A stretch of 64,000 nt of DNA from Bacteroidales bacterium (lineage in GTDB: Bacteria; Bacteroidota; Bacteroidia; Bacteroidales; Marinilabiliaceae). Below the pieces are notes generated by a model. It saw nothing but the letters and a program-made list of their open reading frames with translations. It did no database searches and was not told the origin of the DNA. Made by a program: the position numbers and the translations under genes. The stretch's first letter is position 1. Each line of letters starts with the position of its first letter. Location of the stretch: contig CAAFWU010000047.1 of NCBI GenBank assembly GCA_900766825.1, positions 1-64,000 of the forward strand, read 5' to 3'. Below are positions 1 to 9,352 of the stretch, in pieces.

Positions 1-267
1 GTTTAGGTGTTTATCCCATCCTTCGTGCCTTGAGAGCTTAAGTTTTTCAAATAGGGCACGACTGTCGCAACCCTTGGAATAGTAGGCAACCAAGAGGTTA
101 GTCATCATGGTCTTGCCGAACCTGCGGGCACGACTCATGCATATGTATTTGTCAACAGTTCGATAGTAGTCGTTCAGTTCGACTACCATATCGGACTTGT
201 CTACATATATTTTGGAGCTGATATCATCAACAAATTGCGTGTTGCCAGGATTGACAAAGTTGCCCAT
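1..267 (-). CDS. AAA-ATPase-like protein, N-terminal part (cut by window edge)
   Basis: This 89-codon open frame starts at an ATG at 267 and runs off the left edge. It carries the motif SRARRFGKT at about residues 45-53, which matches the R-P-R-R-F-G-K-[ST] nucleotide-binding loop at the start of the PF09820 AAA-ATPase-like family. Members usually continue into a PD-(D/E)XK nuclease-like C-terminus (PF08011), which would lie outside the window. They are often present in many copies in Bacteroidales and their role is unknown. The family call rests only on the N-terminus. Confidence 0.75.
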   Translation of the reverse strand, partial: MGNFVNPGNTQFVDDISSKIYVDKSDMVVELNDYYRTVDKYICMSRARRFGKTMMTNLLVAYYSKGCDSRALFEKLKLSRHEGWDKHLN

Positions 268-411
268 GATGAGTGTTAATTAGAATTGGTACCTAATTTA
301 GCCAAAAATCAGGGAATTAGCAAGAATAAACTCTCGTCCCAACGCCAACGCAATTGGTTCTGAAAAGGCGAACCAGTCCTTCTGTCTTGCCATCTTGGCA
401 AGACATCAAAC

Positions 412-2367
412 TTAGTTCACCACCGAGAATCGCCACTCAATGCTCTTGCTGTTGCCGCAGCAGTCTGTTACTTGAGCCTTGAGCGTGTGCTGACCTCTGC
501 CAATGCCCAGATATTCTATCGAAGCTTTGAGTCGTGCGTTTTTGTAGTCGTACTCAAACACCTCCCATTTGCCATCGATCCAGACATCGTATTTGGCAAT
601 GCCACTCATGTTGTCCCCAATGCCCAGAATTATCTGATGCTGACGTCTTAAGGCTTGACTTTTGTTTCGAATGCTCAAACTGGGCGCAATGGTGTCAATG
701 CCTACTCCAAATTTGCCAAAGAGCAAGCTTTGGGCTTTGATGCAGTAGGCTCCAGCACCCTCCTCTTTGCGGTCCCAACGTTGTTCTACTTTTCCGCCCA
801 AATATATTAGGCGGTTACCCTCCATGCGTCCCACAAAGACCTTTTGTAGTTTGCCCTCATCCAGCCATTCTTGGGGTATTGGCAAAGTTATGCTGAAGCT
901 TTTCTGAGTGGTTATGCTGCTTTGTCCCACACTGTAGACATCTGAGCCCCAACTGTTTGTGCTGCGTCCAAAGTCAATAATGCCATCTTCAAAGAGAGTC
1001 TTAGGCTCCATCTCCACCCGCATTCCGAGGGTGTCCATAACACATGGTTGTTGCCACCTGACCAAAGTTCCTTGGGCTCGCTGCTTGCGTACCAAAGTAT
1101 GGGGTTTGCGCCCCACCACGGTGAACGACAGTTTGCTTATGTTGCCAGCCAAATCCAACGCCTCGTAGGTTATATCGTGTCGCTGACCTTCGGCAATAAG
1201 TGTTGGGGTCTGGCAAGTGAGGTAGACTGGCAATTGGTTACCTGGGCTCACAAAACTGCGCTCTACGTATCGCTTGGTCTGCTGGCGCTCGGCCATGTCG
1301 ATGTGGTTGTTTACATGACGGTTCAGACTGAATGGGAAATGGTCCACTCGGGAGTGAAAAATGACCTTGCCGTTGTCGTAGAGCACCACCTCCACAACGC
1401 CAACAGGACGTCCTCCGCGTTCCACATTATCGAAGCATTCGATGCCAAAGCCCACCTGTCCGTAGGCTTGAATGGTCTGACCTTTAATTTGTTGGCGCGT
1501 GTAGTATCGGTCCCTTAGCTGACCGTTTATTAGCGTGGTGTCGTTGGTGCTGTAGACCTTGAGGCCCACAATGGTTGGGGGCATATTGTCCGCCACTGTC
1601 TCTATGAATAGCTGGGGGTTGAGAGGTTCCTCGGTTTTTGTGTCGCGCACCTCGAAGTGTAGGTGTGGACCACCAGAGCCTCCCGTGTTGCCTGAGTAGG
1701 CCACAACCTCGTCTCGCTGCACAGCAATTTGGATGGGCTCCAAGTATACCTCTACGCTAAAGTCCTCTTTGGCATATTGTGCTGCCCTCACCACACTGTC
1801 AATGCGAGTGGCAAAGCCATTGAGGTGTCCGTAGACAGTGGTATGCCCATCGGGATGGTCGATATAAAGTGCTCGTCCATAGCCCCATGGGCCTACCTTA
1901 ACTCGGCTCACCCAACCCGCCTCGACCGAGTGAACCTCAATGTTTTCTACACCAGCGGTGCCCATGTCTAAACCAGCGTGGTAGTGGTTGCTGCGCAATT
2001 CACCAAAGCTTCCGCTTATGCGATAGGGTGTCTTCAGTGGTACGGCATAAGATCGCACTGGGCGATGCCTAAATTGGTTGAGTTCGTCGGAACCGTTGGC
2101 ATCTGAGCCTGGATTTTGTTCCTCCGCTAACTTTTGCGCATCTTTTGCAACCTCGGGCTCTGCAGCTGTGGCAAGCGTGTCGGTTGGCTCGGCTTGCCTC
2201 CCATGCTCTTTTCCCAGCTGTTCAGTTTGCTCTGAGCATACCAAACTATCTGTTGCCTTGAGTTCGGTGGAGCTTTGTGCCTTTAGGCTGCTTGTGTTCA
2301 TTTGCAACATTGCCAGACATAGTGTGCCCACCGTGAGTGCTTTCCGCATTATGTTCGTCTGTTTCAT
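412..2367 (-). CDS. Secreted M23 (LytM-type) metallopeptidase
   Basis: A 651-residue exported protein. The frame could start upstream at 2499, but the ATG at 2367 is preferred: it opens a classic signal peptide (positive start, hydrophobic core, cleavage near LKAQ) and removes an overlap with the neighbouring gene. A zinc-peptidase domain lies about residues 105-245, with HYHAGLDMG (H...D ligands) and HLHFEVRD (HxH). Family members cleave peptidoglycan cross-bridges or regulate amidases; here that is inferred from the motifs. About 400 residues follow with beta-rich, Ig-like character and no recognised function. It is the last gene of a minus-strand cluster that includes cell-wall sugar genes. 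Confidence 0.85.
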   Translation of the reverse strand: MKQTNIMRKALTVGTLCLAMLQMNTSSLKAQSSTELKATDSLVCSEQTEQLGKEHGRQAEPTDTLATAAEPEVAKDAQKLAEEQNPGSDANGSDELNQFRHRPVRSYAVPLKTPYRISGSFGELRSNHYHAGLDMGTAGVENIEVHSVEAGWVSRVKVGPWGYGRALYIDHPDGHTTVYGHLNGFATRIDSVVRAAQYAKEDFSVEVYLEPIQIAVQRDEVVAYSGNTGGSGGPHLHFEVRDTKTEEPLNPQLFIETVADNMPPTIVGLKVYSTNDTTLINGQLRDRYYTRQQIKGQTIQAYGQVGFGIECFDNVERGGRPVGVVEVVLYDNGKVIFHSRVDHFPFSLNRHVNNHIDMAERQQTKRYVERSFVSPGNQLPVYLTCQTPTLIAEGQRHDITYEALDLAGNISKLSFTVVGRKPHTLVRKQRAQGTLVRWQQPCVMDTLGMRVEMEPKTLFEDGIIDFGRSTNSWGSDVYSVGQSSITTQKSFSITLPIPQEWLDEGKLQKVFVGRMEGNRLIYLGGKVEQRWDRKEEGAGAYCIKAQSLLFGKFGVGIDTIAPSLSIRNKSQALRRQHQIILGIGDNMSGIAKYDVWIDGKWEVFEYDYKNARLKASIEYLGIGRGQHTLKAQVTDCCGNSKSIEWRFSVVN

Positions 2368-2432
2368 CTTGGTCTCTTTCCCTCGCTTGCTTATTTTGTC
2401 ATTCTCGTTGGGGAGAATGTGTTCCTTTTTCC

Positions 2433-3164
2433 CTATTGTTGGTTCTCCATAAATGCCTGAGCGTTCTGCAATTTTTCCAGAGTGCCCACATCGAACCAAT
2501 AGTAATTAGTGGGGTCGTTGTGACGCATGATGTTAAAGTTTGGTGCGGCGTCCAAATAGGCCCCGATTATGGGCAGAGGGCGCACAGGTCCCATGCCCAT
2601 AATCAGCTTTTGCTCAATCACATGAAAGCCATTAAAGGCCTCGGCATAGGCAACATCGACGCTACGTGCCATGCGCTCTTTGTCATGGGCCACGTCTCGC
2701 CATCCGCAGAGGCGCCCCTCGGCATCAAAGAGCAGATTACGTGTCGAGTGACGGCCGCTGGTCAGCAGTGTGGCATCGGCTCCAGAACTTTTGTGCTTGA
2801 TGCATAGGGCCTCGAGAGGAGCATCGCTCAGCACGTCAACATTGCCCACCACAATGGGACCATCGTTGCCAAACAAACTAAGGGCTTTTATCAGACCTCC
2901 ACCAGTGTCCAGCAGTTCGGCACGCTCGTCCGATATGGCAATATCAGCATGCCATCGACCTTGGTTCTTATATAGAAACTCTTCCACTTGGTCGGCCTTG
3001 TGGTGCACGTTCACCACAATATTGTTCACTCCAGCGGCCACAAAGTGCTCAATGGCCCACTCCAGCAGCGGACGGTTGGCCACCCTAACCAAGGCTTTGG
3101 GCATAGAAGCCGTAAGGGGAGCCAAACGGGTTCCCAGTCCGGCCGCAAATATCATTCCGTTCAT
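2433..3164 (-). CDS. Sugar-1-phosphate nucleotidyltransferase, MurU-like
   Basis: A 243-residue NTP-transferase fold protein starting with the nucleotide-binding signature FAAGLGTRLAPLT, followed by PKALV. I chose the ATG at 3164 because it gives the short N-terminus usual in the family (M-x-x-M-I-F-A-A-G); an ATG two codons upstream (3170) is possible. The family transfers a nucleotide to a sugar 1-phosphate. The adjacent gene is an AmgK-like kinase fused to RapZ-C, the same pairing as AmgK/MurU in Pseudomonas cell-wall recycling, where MurU makes UDP-MurNAc from MurNAc-1-P. Substrate is therefore inferred from context; a mannose- or glucose-1-P enzyme is the alternative. Confidence 0.8.
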   Translation of the reverse strand: MNGMIFAAGLGTRLAPLTASMPKALVRVANRPLLEWAIEHFVAAGVNNIVVNVHHKADQVEEFLYKNQGRWHADIAISDERAELLDTGGGLIKALSLFGNDGPIVVGNVDVLSDAPLEALCIKHKSSGADATLLTSGRHSTRNLLFDAEGRLCGWRDVAHDKERMARSVDVAYAEAFNGFHVIEQKLIMGMGPVRPLPIIGAYLDAAPNFNIMRHNDPTNYYWFDVGTLEKLQNAQAFMENQQ

Positions 3165-3261
3165 AACCATTCTCTTTATAGTTTCCGAGCCCGCCGTTGC
3201 CCGTGGACATACCCGAGCCTCAGCTCGCAAAGTTGTGTAGATATTGGACTCTGAGCTCTTG

Positions 3262-4740
3262 CTATTTCTGTTTGTCTAGTCCCCAGGGTTCCTCGTGATG
3301 CTTGAGATCCACCACCACATTTGTAAACCTCTCTTTTATCCATCGGGCCAAAGCCTCGGCACAGAAGACCGACCTATGCTGTCCGCCTGTGCAACCAAAG
3401 CTAACCATTAGGTTGGTGAAGCCTCGCTTGGTGTAGGTGGCAATGCTCTGACCCACCATTTGCTGGGCAGCCGAGATGAATTCGGTCATCTCGCGCTCTC
3501 GGTCGGGCTGAGCAAAATATTCCACCACGTCGGCATCGCGTCCCGTACTTTTGCGGTAGCGTTCTTCACGGCCAGGATTGGGCAGAGCACGACAGTCGAA
3601 CACAAAGCCGCCTCCGTTGCCGCTGGGGTCTACAGGTATGCCGTGCTTGTAGGAGAAGGAGCTAACGCGCACTGTCAGAGGTCCGCCGTTGCCAATCTGT
3701 TGCAACTTTTCGTTGGTTATGATGCTCTGCCACACGCGTTTCAGTTCGGGTATGTCAATGTCCAGAGCATGGTGCTGCACAATGTCTTGTAAGTTGCTGA
3801 GAGCAAAGGGTATACTCTTGAGGAAGTGCTCTTTGCGCTCAAAATAGCCGCGATAGCCATAGGCTCCCATGGCCTGCATAATGCGTATGAGGCAGAAGCC
3901 ATAGAAATAGCGAATAAAGGCTCCGACCTCGTTCTCGCGCAAGCGGCTGACGTAGTAGCCCAGCAGTTCGTTGCGCACGTTGTTGGGCATGTCGGCCTTG
4001 GCATCGTAGAGCAGCGAGGCCACATCGTATTGGCGAGCACCACGTCTGCCGCCCTGATAGTCAATGAACCATGGTGTGCCATCTTCGCTCACCATAATGT
4101 TTCGGCTCTGCATGTCGCGGTAGAGGAAATACTTGCCGTTGGCCTGACACAAATATTCAATGAATGTGTCAAAGTCCTTTTCCAGCAACTCCTCGTCGAA
4201 GGCAATGCCTGCCAATTTTAGGAAATAATATTTGAAGTACTGAAGGTCCCACATCATGCTCTGGCGGTCGAAGGCATCACGCGGATAGCAGAGGCTAAAA
4301 TCGATGCAGTTGCGCCCTTTGGTTTGTATGTCAACCAGTTGCGACAGCACTTTTTTGTAAATCTCCTTCAGTTTGGGCGAGTAACGATTGTTGCCTTGTG
4401 CCTTGCGTTCGGCACATATTATGTCGTAGAGCGACGTGGAGCCCAGATCTTGCTGTAGGTAGACGAGTTGCTCTGTGTTCTCGGCATAAATCTCGGGCAC
4501 GTTAATGCCCGCCCCCTTGAGCGAACGGCTGAAAGAGAGGAAGGCAGCATTCTCTCGCTTGTTCTCGCCCCACACGCCAATGGCTGTGCGTCCGTCGGCA
4601 GCCGAGAGCCTATAGTAGGCTCTGTTTGAGCCCGATTGGGGCAAGCGGACCACATTGGTGGGGTCAGTGCCAGCCCATGTATTGAAGAGTCGAGCTAAGT
4701 TCTGCTCGGCTCTCTCTTCTGCTTTATCTTTTTGCTTCAT
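3262..4740 (-). CDS. Amino-sugar kinase (APH/AmgK-like) fused to RapZ C-terminal domain
   Basis: A 492-residue two-domain protein. Residues about 15-320 are an aminoglycoside-phosphotransferase fold with the catalytic loop YRDMQSRNIM and the metal-binding FIDYQGG. Residues about 350-490 match the C-terminal domain of RapZ, including FGCTGGQHRSVF. RapZ-C binds glucosamine-6-phosphate in E. coli; the N-terminal P-loop domain of RapZ is absent here. The start at 4740 is chosen because its ATG overlaps the TGA of the upstream peptidase gene (ATGA), implying translational coupling. With the MurU-like gene next door the likely role is anomeric phosphorylation of MurNAc or GlcNAc; this is inference. 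Confidence 0.85.
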   Translation of the reverse strand: MKQKDKAEERAEQNLARLFNTWAGTDPTNVVRLPQSGSNRAYYRLSAADGRTAIGVWGENKRENAAFLSFSRSLKGAGINVPEIYAENTEQLVYLQQDLGSTSLYDIICAERKAQGNNRYSPKLKEIYKKVLSQLVDIQTKGRNCIDFSLCYPRDAFDRQSMMWDLQYFKYYFLKLAGIAFDEELLEKDFDTFIEYLCQANGKYFLYRDMQSRNIMVSEDGTPWFIDYQGGRRGARQYDVASLLYDAKADMPNNVRNELLGYYVSRLRENEVGAFIRYFYGFCLIRIMQAMGAYGYRGYFERKEHFLKSIPFALSNLQDIVQHHALDIDIPELKRVWQSIITNEKLQQIGNGGPLTVRVSSFSYKHGIPVDPSGNGGGFVFDCRALPNPGREERYRKSTGRDADVVEYFAQPDREREMTEFISAAQQMVGQSIATYTKRGFTNLMVSFGCTGGQHRSVFCAEALARWIKERFTNVVVDLKHHEEPWGLDKQK

Positions 4741-6791
4741 TCTGTCACAATGTTCATCTCGCCCACCACGTGTGGAGCACCGCACACCGTTTCAATAACG
4801 AAGAGCACATACCTAATGTCTACCGATATGTTTCGACTGCACTCTGGATCAAAGAGATAGTCGGAGGCTATGCCATTCCAAATTCTGTCGAAGTTGATGC
4901 CAATGAGCCTGCCCTTGGTGTCCAGAGTTGGGCTGCCGCTGTTGCCGCCTGTGGTGTGCAGGCTGCCCACAAAGCATGTGGGTTGGCTATTGCCCGCCTT
5001 GGCAATGAGTTCTTTGACTCTTGGGGAGAGGGCATAGTCCATGTTGCCCGTTTTGTTCTTCTCCACAATGCCTTGGGCTGTTGTTTGCCATATGTCGGTT
5101 TTGGCGTTGCCTGTACGAGGGGCCTCTATCTTGCCATAGGTTACCCTCATGGTAAAGTTGGCATCGGGCATTATGTTCTGCCCCTGCTCCATTTTGCTGG
5201 CAATGAGACTGCTCTCAATGTTTTTCCAGACCTCGGCATCGACTTCGTTGGCTGTTTGGAGGCTGCGCAGTTGGTCGTGGATGGCTGAGTAGAATTGGTA
5301 GGCAAAGTCTTTGGTGAGGAGCTCCCAAGCTTCATCGGCCGAGGCAGCTTGGCGCAGGGTGTTTAGGAAGCGGGTGCTGTCGGCCCAGACGCTGTTGCGT
5401 AATTTCTTAAGGGTTTTGCGTGGGCTCTTGAGCAAGTCGGGGCGGTTGTGTTTTGTGAGGAGTTCCTTGGCTTTGCTTAAGGCAGCTTGGGCCAACGCCT
5501 CGTCGGTTGAGGCATCGAAGCGAGCAAAGAATTTCTGAGCCAAGCTATCCAAGTTGGCACTCAGTCCCTTCTGACGTGCTCTGTTTTGCTCTCTGATGGC
5601 TTGGGCCACCAGACGTGTGTAGCCAGAACCGCTCAGCATGTCGCGCAAAATGCGGATGTCGGCCATGTTGCGGATGAAGGTTGTGGGGGTGTTGGGGGTG
5701 CCAAATAGGCTGTCGGCTTTGGCGAACAGGGGGGCTACGGCTGCATTATTTGCCATTTCACGGGCTTCGTCGGCTCGCTTTTGACCTGCAATGTCAATGC
5801 GGTCCATGCACTCAATTTCGCCAGCCGTGCGCTTGAGTCCGTTGGCAATGGAGGAGAAGTGGGAAGCGTAGTCAATGGCAATCTTGCGGTTGGCATCCAT
5901 GCGGCTTTGCAATTCGTTGGCTTCGGCGCGGCGCAGGTCCACCACCTTAGGCCAGACGTGGGTTCGCATGGACAAGAGGGCAGATGAGGTGAGGTATTGG
6001 TTGGTGCCACCAGGGTAGCCCATTACCATGACCATGTCGCCCTCTTTGATGCCTGCGGCGTTGACTGTTAGATGCTTAAGTGGGCGGTAGGGAACGTTGC
6101 TGCTCTTGTAGGCTGCGGGGCGGTTGTTGGCATCGGCATAGACCCTAAAGACGCAGAAGTCGGCCGTATGGCGGGGCCACATCCAGTTATCGGTCTCTTT
6201 GCCAAAGTTGCCCAACTCCTGAGGTGGGGCCACAACCAGACGCACGTCTCTAAAGACCTCGTAGACCTGCATATACTTGCGGTTGCCACCAAAGAAGTCC
6301 TCGATGAGTACCTCGTAGGCTCCGTCTTCTTTGTTTTTTTCAATAAGTTTTCTCTCGGCCTCTTCGCCTTTTTTGCATTCATCCGTCACGTCCTCCATGC
6401 GCACCAAGCGGCGCACTGTCAGCCCCCAGCAGGGCAGTTCGTCTTGTCGGGTAGCTGCGGCATAGCCATTGGCCATAAGGTCGTTAGATGTGCTGCTGAG
6501 TTTGCTCACGGCGTCCACACCACAGTGGTAGTTGGTCAGAATCAGTCCCTCGTCGGAGACCAATTCGCCAGTGCATCCTCCGCCAAAAATTAAGATGGCA
6601 TCCTTGAGGCTGGCGTGGTTGACGTCGTAGATGTCTTGGGCTGTCAACTCAAACCCACAGCGCTGCATGTCGGCAATGTTCCGGTCAATGAGCATCGGAA
6701 CCCACATGCCCGAGAAGGCCGATGCTCGGGTCACAACAATCATCATCAGGGCAAGGGAGGCCACCATTGCCTTGTTTCTGTATCTTTTCAT
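4737..6791 (-). CDS. dpp11: S46 family dipeptidyl-peptidase, DPP11-type
   Basis: A 684-residue exported peptidase with a signal peptide ending near TRASA. It has the S46 N-terminal signature FSGMWVP, the catalytic histidine in TNYHCG (H89) and the catalytic serine in GGNSGSP (S618). The residue 18 positions after that serine is arginine (FDR, R636). In Porphyromonas gingivalis this position (673) is Arg in DPP11, giving Asp/Glu specificity at P1, and Gly in DPP7. I therefore call it DPP11: it removes dipeptides with an acidic second residue in the periplasm for amino-acid catabolism. It is the first gene of the cluster and is coupled to the kinase by a 4-base overlap. Confidence 0.9.
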   Translation of the reverse strand: MKRYRNKAMVASLALMMIVVTRASAFSGMWVPMLIDRNIADMQRCGFELTAQDIYDVNHASLKDAILIFGGGCTGELVSDEGLILTNYHCGVDAVSKLSSTSNDLMANGYAAATRQDELPCWGLTVRRLVRMEDVTDECKKGEEAERKLIEKNKEDGAYEVLIEDFFGGNRKYMQVYEVFRDVRLVVAPPQELGNFGKETDNWMWPRHTADFCVFRVYADANNRPAAYKSSNVPYRPLKHLTVNAAGIKEGDMVMVMGYPGGTNQYLTSSALLSMRTHVWPKVVDLRRAEANELQSRMDANRKIAIDYASHFSSIANGLKRTAGEIECMDRIDIAGQKRADEAREMANNAAVAPLFAKADSLFGTPNTPTTFIRNMADIRILRDMLSGSGYTRLVAQAIREQNRARQKGLSANLDSLAQKFFARFDASTDEALAQAALSKAKELLTKHNRPDLLKSPRKTLKKLRNSVWADSTRFLNTLRQAASADEAWELLTKDFAYQFYSAIHDQLRSLQTANEVDAEVWKNIESSLIASKMEQGQNIMPDANFTMRVTYGKIEAPRTGNAKTDIWQTTAQGIVEKNKTGNMDYALSPRVKELIAKAGNSQPTCFVGSLHTTGGNSGSPTLDTKGRLIGINFDRIWNGIASDYLFDPECSRNISVDIRYVLFVIETVCGAPHVVGEMNIVTE

Positions 6792-6990
6792 TGGTGAGTT
6801 AGGTTAACGGTTTTATAAGTAGTTCGCAAGCAGCATTCAACAGACAAAGGGGCGGAATGGTTTGCTGTGAACTCCATCCCGTCCTTGCTACTTAATATAA
6901 TAAGGTAAAATGTAATTGTTAGCGTTCCTCTCGGATTGCCCCCACTTCTCGGTGGGTATTGGTTTCCCCCAAAAGGCTCAGCCTCAGCCA

Positions 6991-7578
6991 CTATTCGGGC
7001 AGAGCACGGAGTTCGGCATAGAGGCGCTGAGTGGGCAACCCCATAACGTTTTGGAAAGAGCCCTCGATGCGGTCAATGGCCACTAAACCAATCCATTCTT
7101 GAATGCCGTAGGCCCCAGCCTTGTCGGTGGGATTATAGGTTTCAACGTAGTGGTCTATGGTCTCTTGGGTTAGCACACGCATGGTCACTTTAGTCTTTAC
7201 GGTAAAGCTCACCTGACCTCGTTTGGTTGTTATGGCCACGCCCGTGAGCACCTTGTGCTCATTGCCACTCAGAGCCTTCAGCATGGCTTTGGCTTCTTGG
7301 GCATCGGCTGGTTTGCCCAATATCTTTTTGTCCAGCACCACCACGGTGTCGGCTGTTATCAGAACGTCGTTGTCGGTCAATTCATCGGCGTAGGCCTGAG
7401 CCTTCTCTCGCGCAATGTACTCAGGAACCTCTTTGGCACTCAAATCTTTGGGATAGCTCTCTTCGATGTCCTCTTTTACTCTGACAATGAAGTCTATGCC
7501 CATGCAGCGCAACAGTTCCTGACGGCGAGGCGACCCACTGGCCAATATAACATGCTTGCCTTTCAAATTCTCAAACAT
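6991..7578 (-). CDS. maf: Maf-like nucleoside triphosphate pyrophosphatase
   Basis: A 195-residue cytosolic protein with the family signature ASGSPRRQELL near the start, followed by ADTVVVLD and the GAYGIQEW motif. Maf proteins hydrolyse dTTP, UTP or modified nucleotides to monophosphates and have been linked to septum inhibition. The frame is open up to 7686, but the ATG at 7578 fits the family length and is preceded by a purine-rich AAAAGAGCAG. It is separated by about 200 bases from the downstream peptidase gene, so co-transcription is possible but not shown. Confidence 0.92.
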   Translation of the reverse strand: MFENLKGKHVILASGSPRRQELLRCMGIDFIVRVKEDIEESYPKDLSAKEVPEYIAREKAQAYADELTDNDVLITADTVVVLDKKILGKPADAQEAKAMLKALSGNEHKVLTGVAITTKRGQVSFTVKTKVTMRVLTQETIDHYVETYNPTDKAGAYGIQEWIGLVAIDRIEGSFQNVMGLPTQRLYAELRALPE

Positions 7579-7846
7579 CTGCTCTTTTAGCTCTTTTTTG
7601 TCTTTACTATGTATATTAGAGACAAAGTTAATTTTTTCTGACCATTTAGGAGCAATAACGCCCCATTTTTCAAGCCGTTGTAACACACTGCCGTTTGCTT
7701 TGTGCTAAAAAATGCATAACAACAATCGAGGACCCTATGCACGAAGATGTGGTGCCGCAGAAGTCATTAACATAATTTTGCTTAATTAAAATTATTAAAT
7801 ATATTTGCAATTGATTTGACATTCTACAACATATCAAAATACAGTA

Positions 7847-9112
7847 ATGTCGGCACAAAGAAGTTATATACCACTGATATTGATGATGATAGCATCGTCG
7901 TGCACAAGTATGGACCGTCGGGAGACGTGCCAGACGTGCGCCAACGAGGCTACAGTGGGGTGTCACACCATTCTGACATCGGTCGATGCCAATGGGCAAA
8001 AGTGCCAACACATCGATGCCAACCCATTGTTCGATAACGAGAGTTTCGACTTCATGAGCATGGTGTCCGACATACAATTCATTCCCCTCGAGACAAAAGA
8101 AGAGAGCCGCTTGGGCCACGTGACGCGACTGACGGTGACCGACAAAAACATTGTGGTGGCAGATAACAATGGCATCTTCTGCTTCGACGCCAATGGTCGT
8201 TTTAAAGACCGACGACTCTACGTTGGTCGCAACGCCACCTTGCGCCACGACTTTGCCTTGGCTCCCGATGGGGCACTAACCATCCTAAGTGGCGACAAAC
8301 TGGTGCAGTTACCCCAGCAGATCGAGAGTGCGCTGACGGCAGCCCCCAAGGCACACAATGCCACCCAGCCTATCCTAACATCCATATGCTGGCAACAGAG
8401 CCAACTGATTGCCCAGACGACCGATGGGCGCCACATTGTGCGAGACAGCACTGGCATAAAGACCGAAATTCTGCTGGGCGGACCATCGGCACCAAGACTT
8501 AAAGTAGAGAGCAGCATTGCCATGCCCCGTACCGACGGCAACCGAGCACTAATAACCAACCCGCTCTGCGACACCATAATGGCCCTAAGCAACGAAGGTT
8601 GGCAATTGGCCTACGTGCTAAACTATGCCAACCGACGCATTGCCACAAACCCCGAAGAGGAGATTGACGAAGCCGACCTTATGCATAGGCTAACGCAAGA
8701 CGGCAGCTATTACTTTGCTGGCGAAGCCATTGAGAACGAGAGTACCCTCTTTTTCAAGTTGCGCACATGCCGCGCCCGCACCATCTATGCCTACTTCGAC
8801 CGCCAGAGCCAAAACCTAAGCGGTGGCATACGCCCCATGGCAGACTACGTTCAGATGCCACCTATTTTTGAACCATTGGCGGCTTATGCCGACTACTTTG
8901 TAACCCTCTTTCACCCCTATCAGGTGGACGACAATCAGACAAGTTTCAGATTCAAAGGAACCAAGATTGCCGAGGCAGAAAAGGACAAGATTGCCAATGT
9001 GGCCCACGATGACAATCCCGTTGTGGCTCTCTTCAAGGTTAAGCCATGTAACATGGTTAAGCTGCAAGAAACAGAATCCCCCACCCTATCGACCGACCAA
9101 ACCACAAGGTAA
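7847..9112 (+). CDS. 6-bladed beta-propeller lipoprotein
   Basis: A 421-residue protein whose N-terminus looks like a lipoprotein signal (IASSC, Cys19). The opening of the mature part, ...FIPLETKEESRLG followed by VTDKNIVVADN and GIFCFDANGRF, is typical of the Bacteroidales 6-bladed beta-propeller family (PF17170), whose repeats resemble NHL blades. These proteins are abundant in gut Bacteroidales and mostly uncharacterised. It is transcribed divergently from maf and followed by a strong hairpin at 9163-9213. Confidence 0.75.
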   Translation: MSAQRSYIPLILMMIASSCTSMDRRETCQTCANEATVGCHTILTSVDANGQKCQHIDANPLFDNESFDFMSMVSDIQFIPLETKEESRLGHVTRLTVTDKNIVVADNNGIFCFDANGRFKDRRLYVGRNATLRHDFALAPDGALTILSGDKLVQLPQQIESALTAAPKAHNATQPILTSICWQQSQLIAQTTDGRHIVRDSTGIKTEILLGGPSAPRLKVESSIAMPRTDGNRALITNPLCDTIMALSNEGWQLAYVLNYANRRIATNPEEEIDEADLMHRLTQDGSYYFAGEAIENESTLFFKLRTCRARTIYAYFDRQSQNLSGGIRPMADYVQMPPIFEPLAAYADYFVTLFHPYQVDDNQTSFRFKGTKIAEAEKDKIANVAHDDNPVVALFKVKPCNMVKLQETESPTLSTDQTTR

Positions 9113-9162
9113 GGAAACCACATAGCTCACACCCAGTTAACACTAACAACATAAGAAAAGTT

Positions 9163-9213
9163 GAGGCGCTCCCGCAACCGATGACACCATGTCATCTGTT
9201 ATGGGAGCGCCTC
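9163..9213 (+). terminator. Strong hairpin between convergent genes
   Basis: An 11-bp perfect outer stem (GAGGCGCTCCC at 9163-9173 with its complement at 9203-9213) encloses a second 7-bp stem (GATGACA at 9180-9186 with TGTCATC at 9190-9196). It lies between the propeller lipoprotein gene (+) and the ABC permease gene (-). The following T-run is short (TCTGTTTCTGT), so it may act as a terminator for either strand. Confidence 0.65.
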
Positions 9214-9352
9214 TGTTTCTGTATTCCTATTCAAAGGAGAAAGACTTAGGTTGCTGATTGCCTACACGGCAAAAAACAACCGTTCAAGAAAGATATATAT
9301 ATGATAGTAAGTGTGTTGCTTTTCTGAAGAGACCTAAATTATTTTGGAGTTT

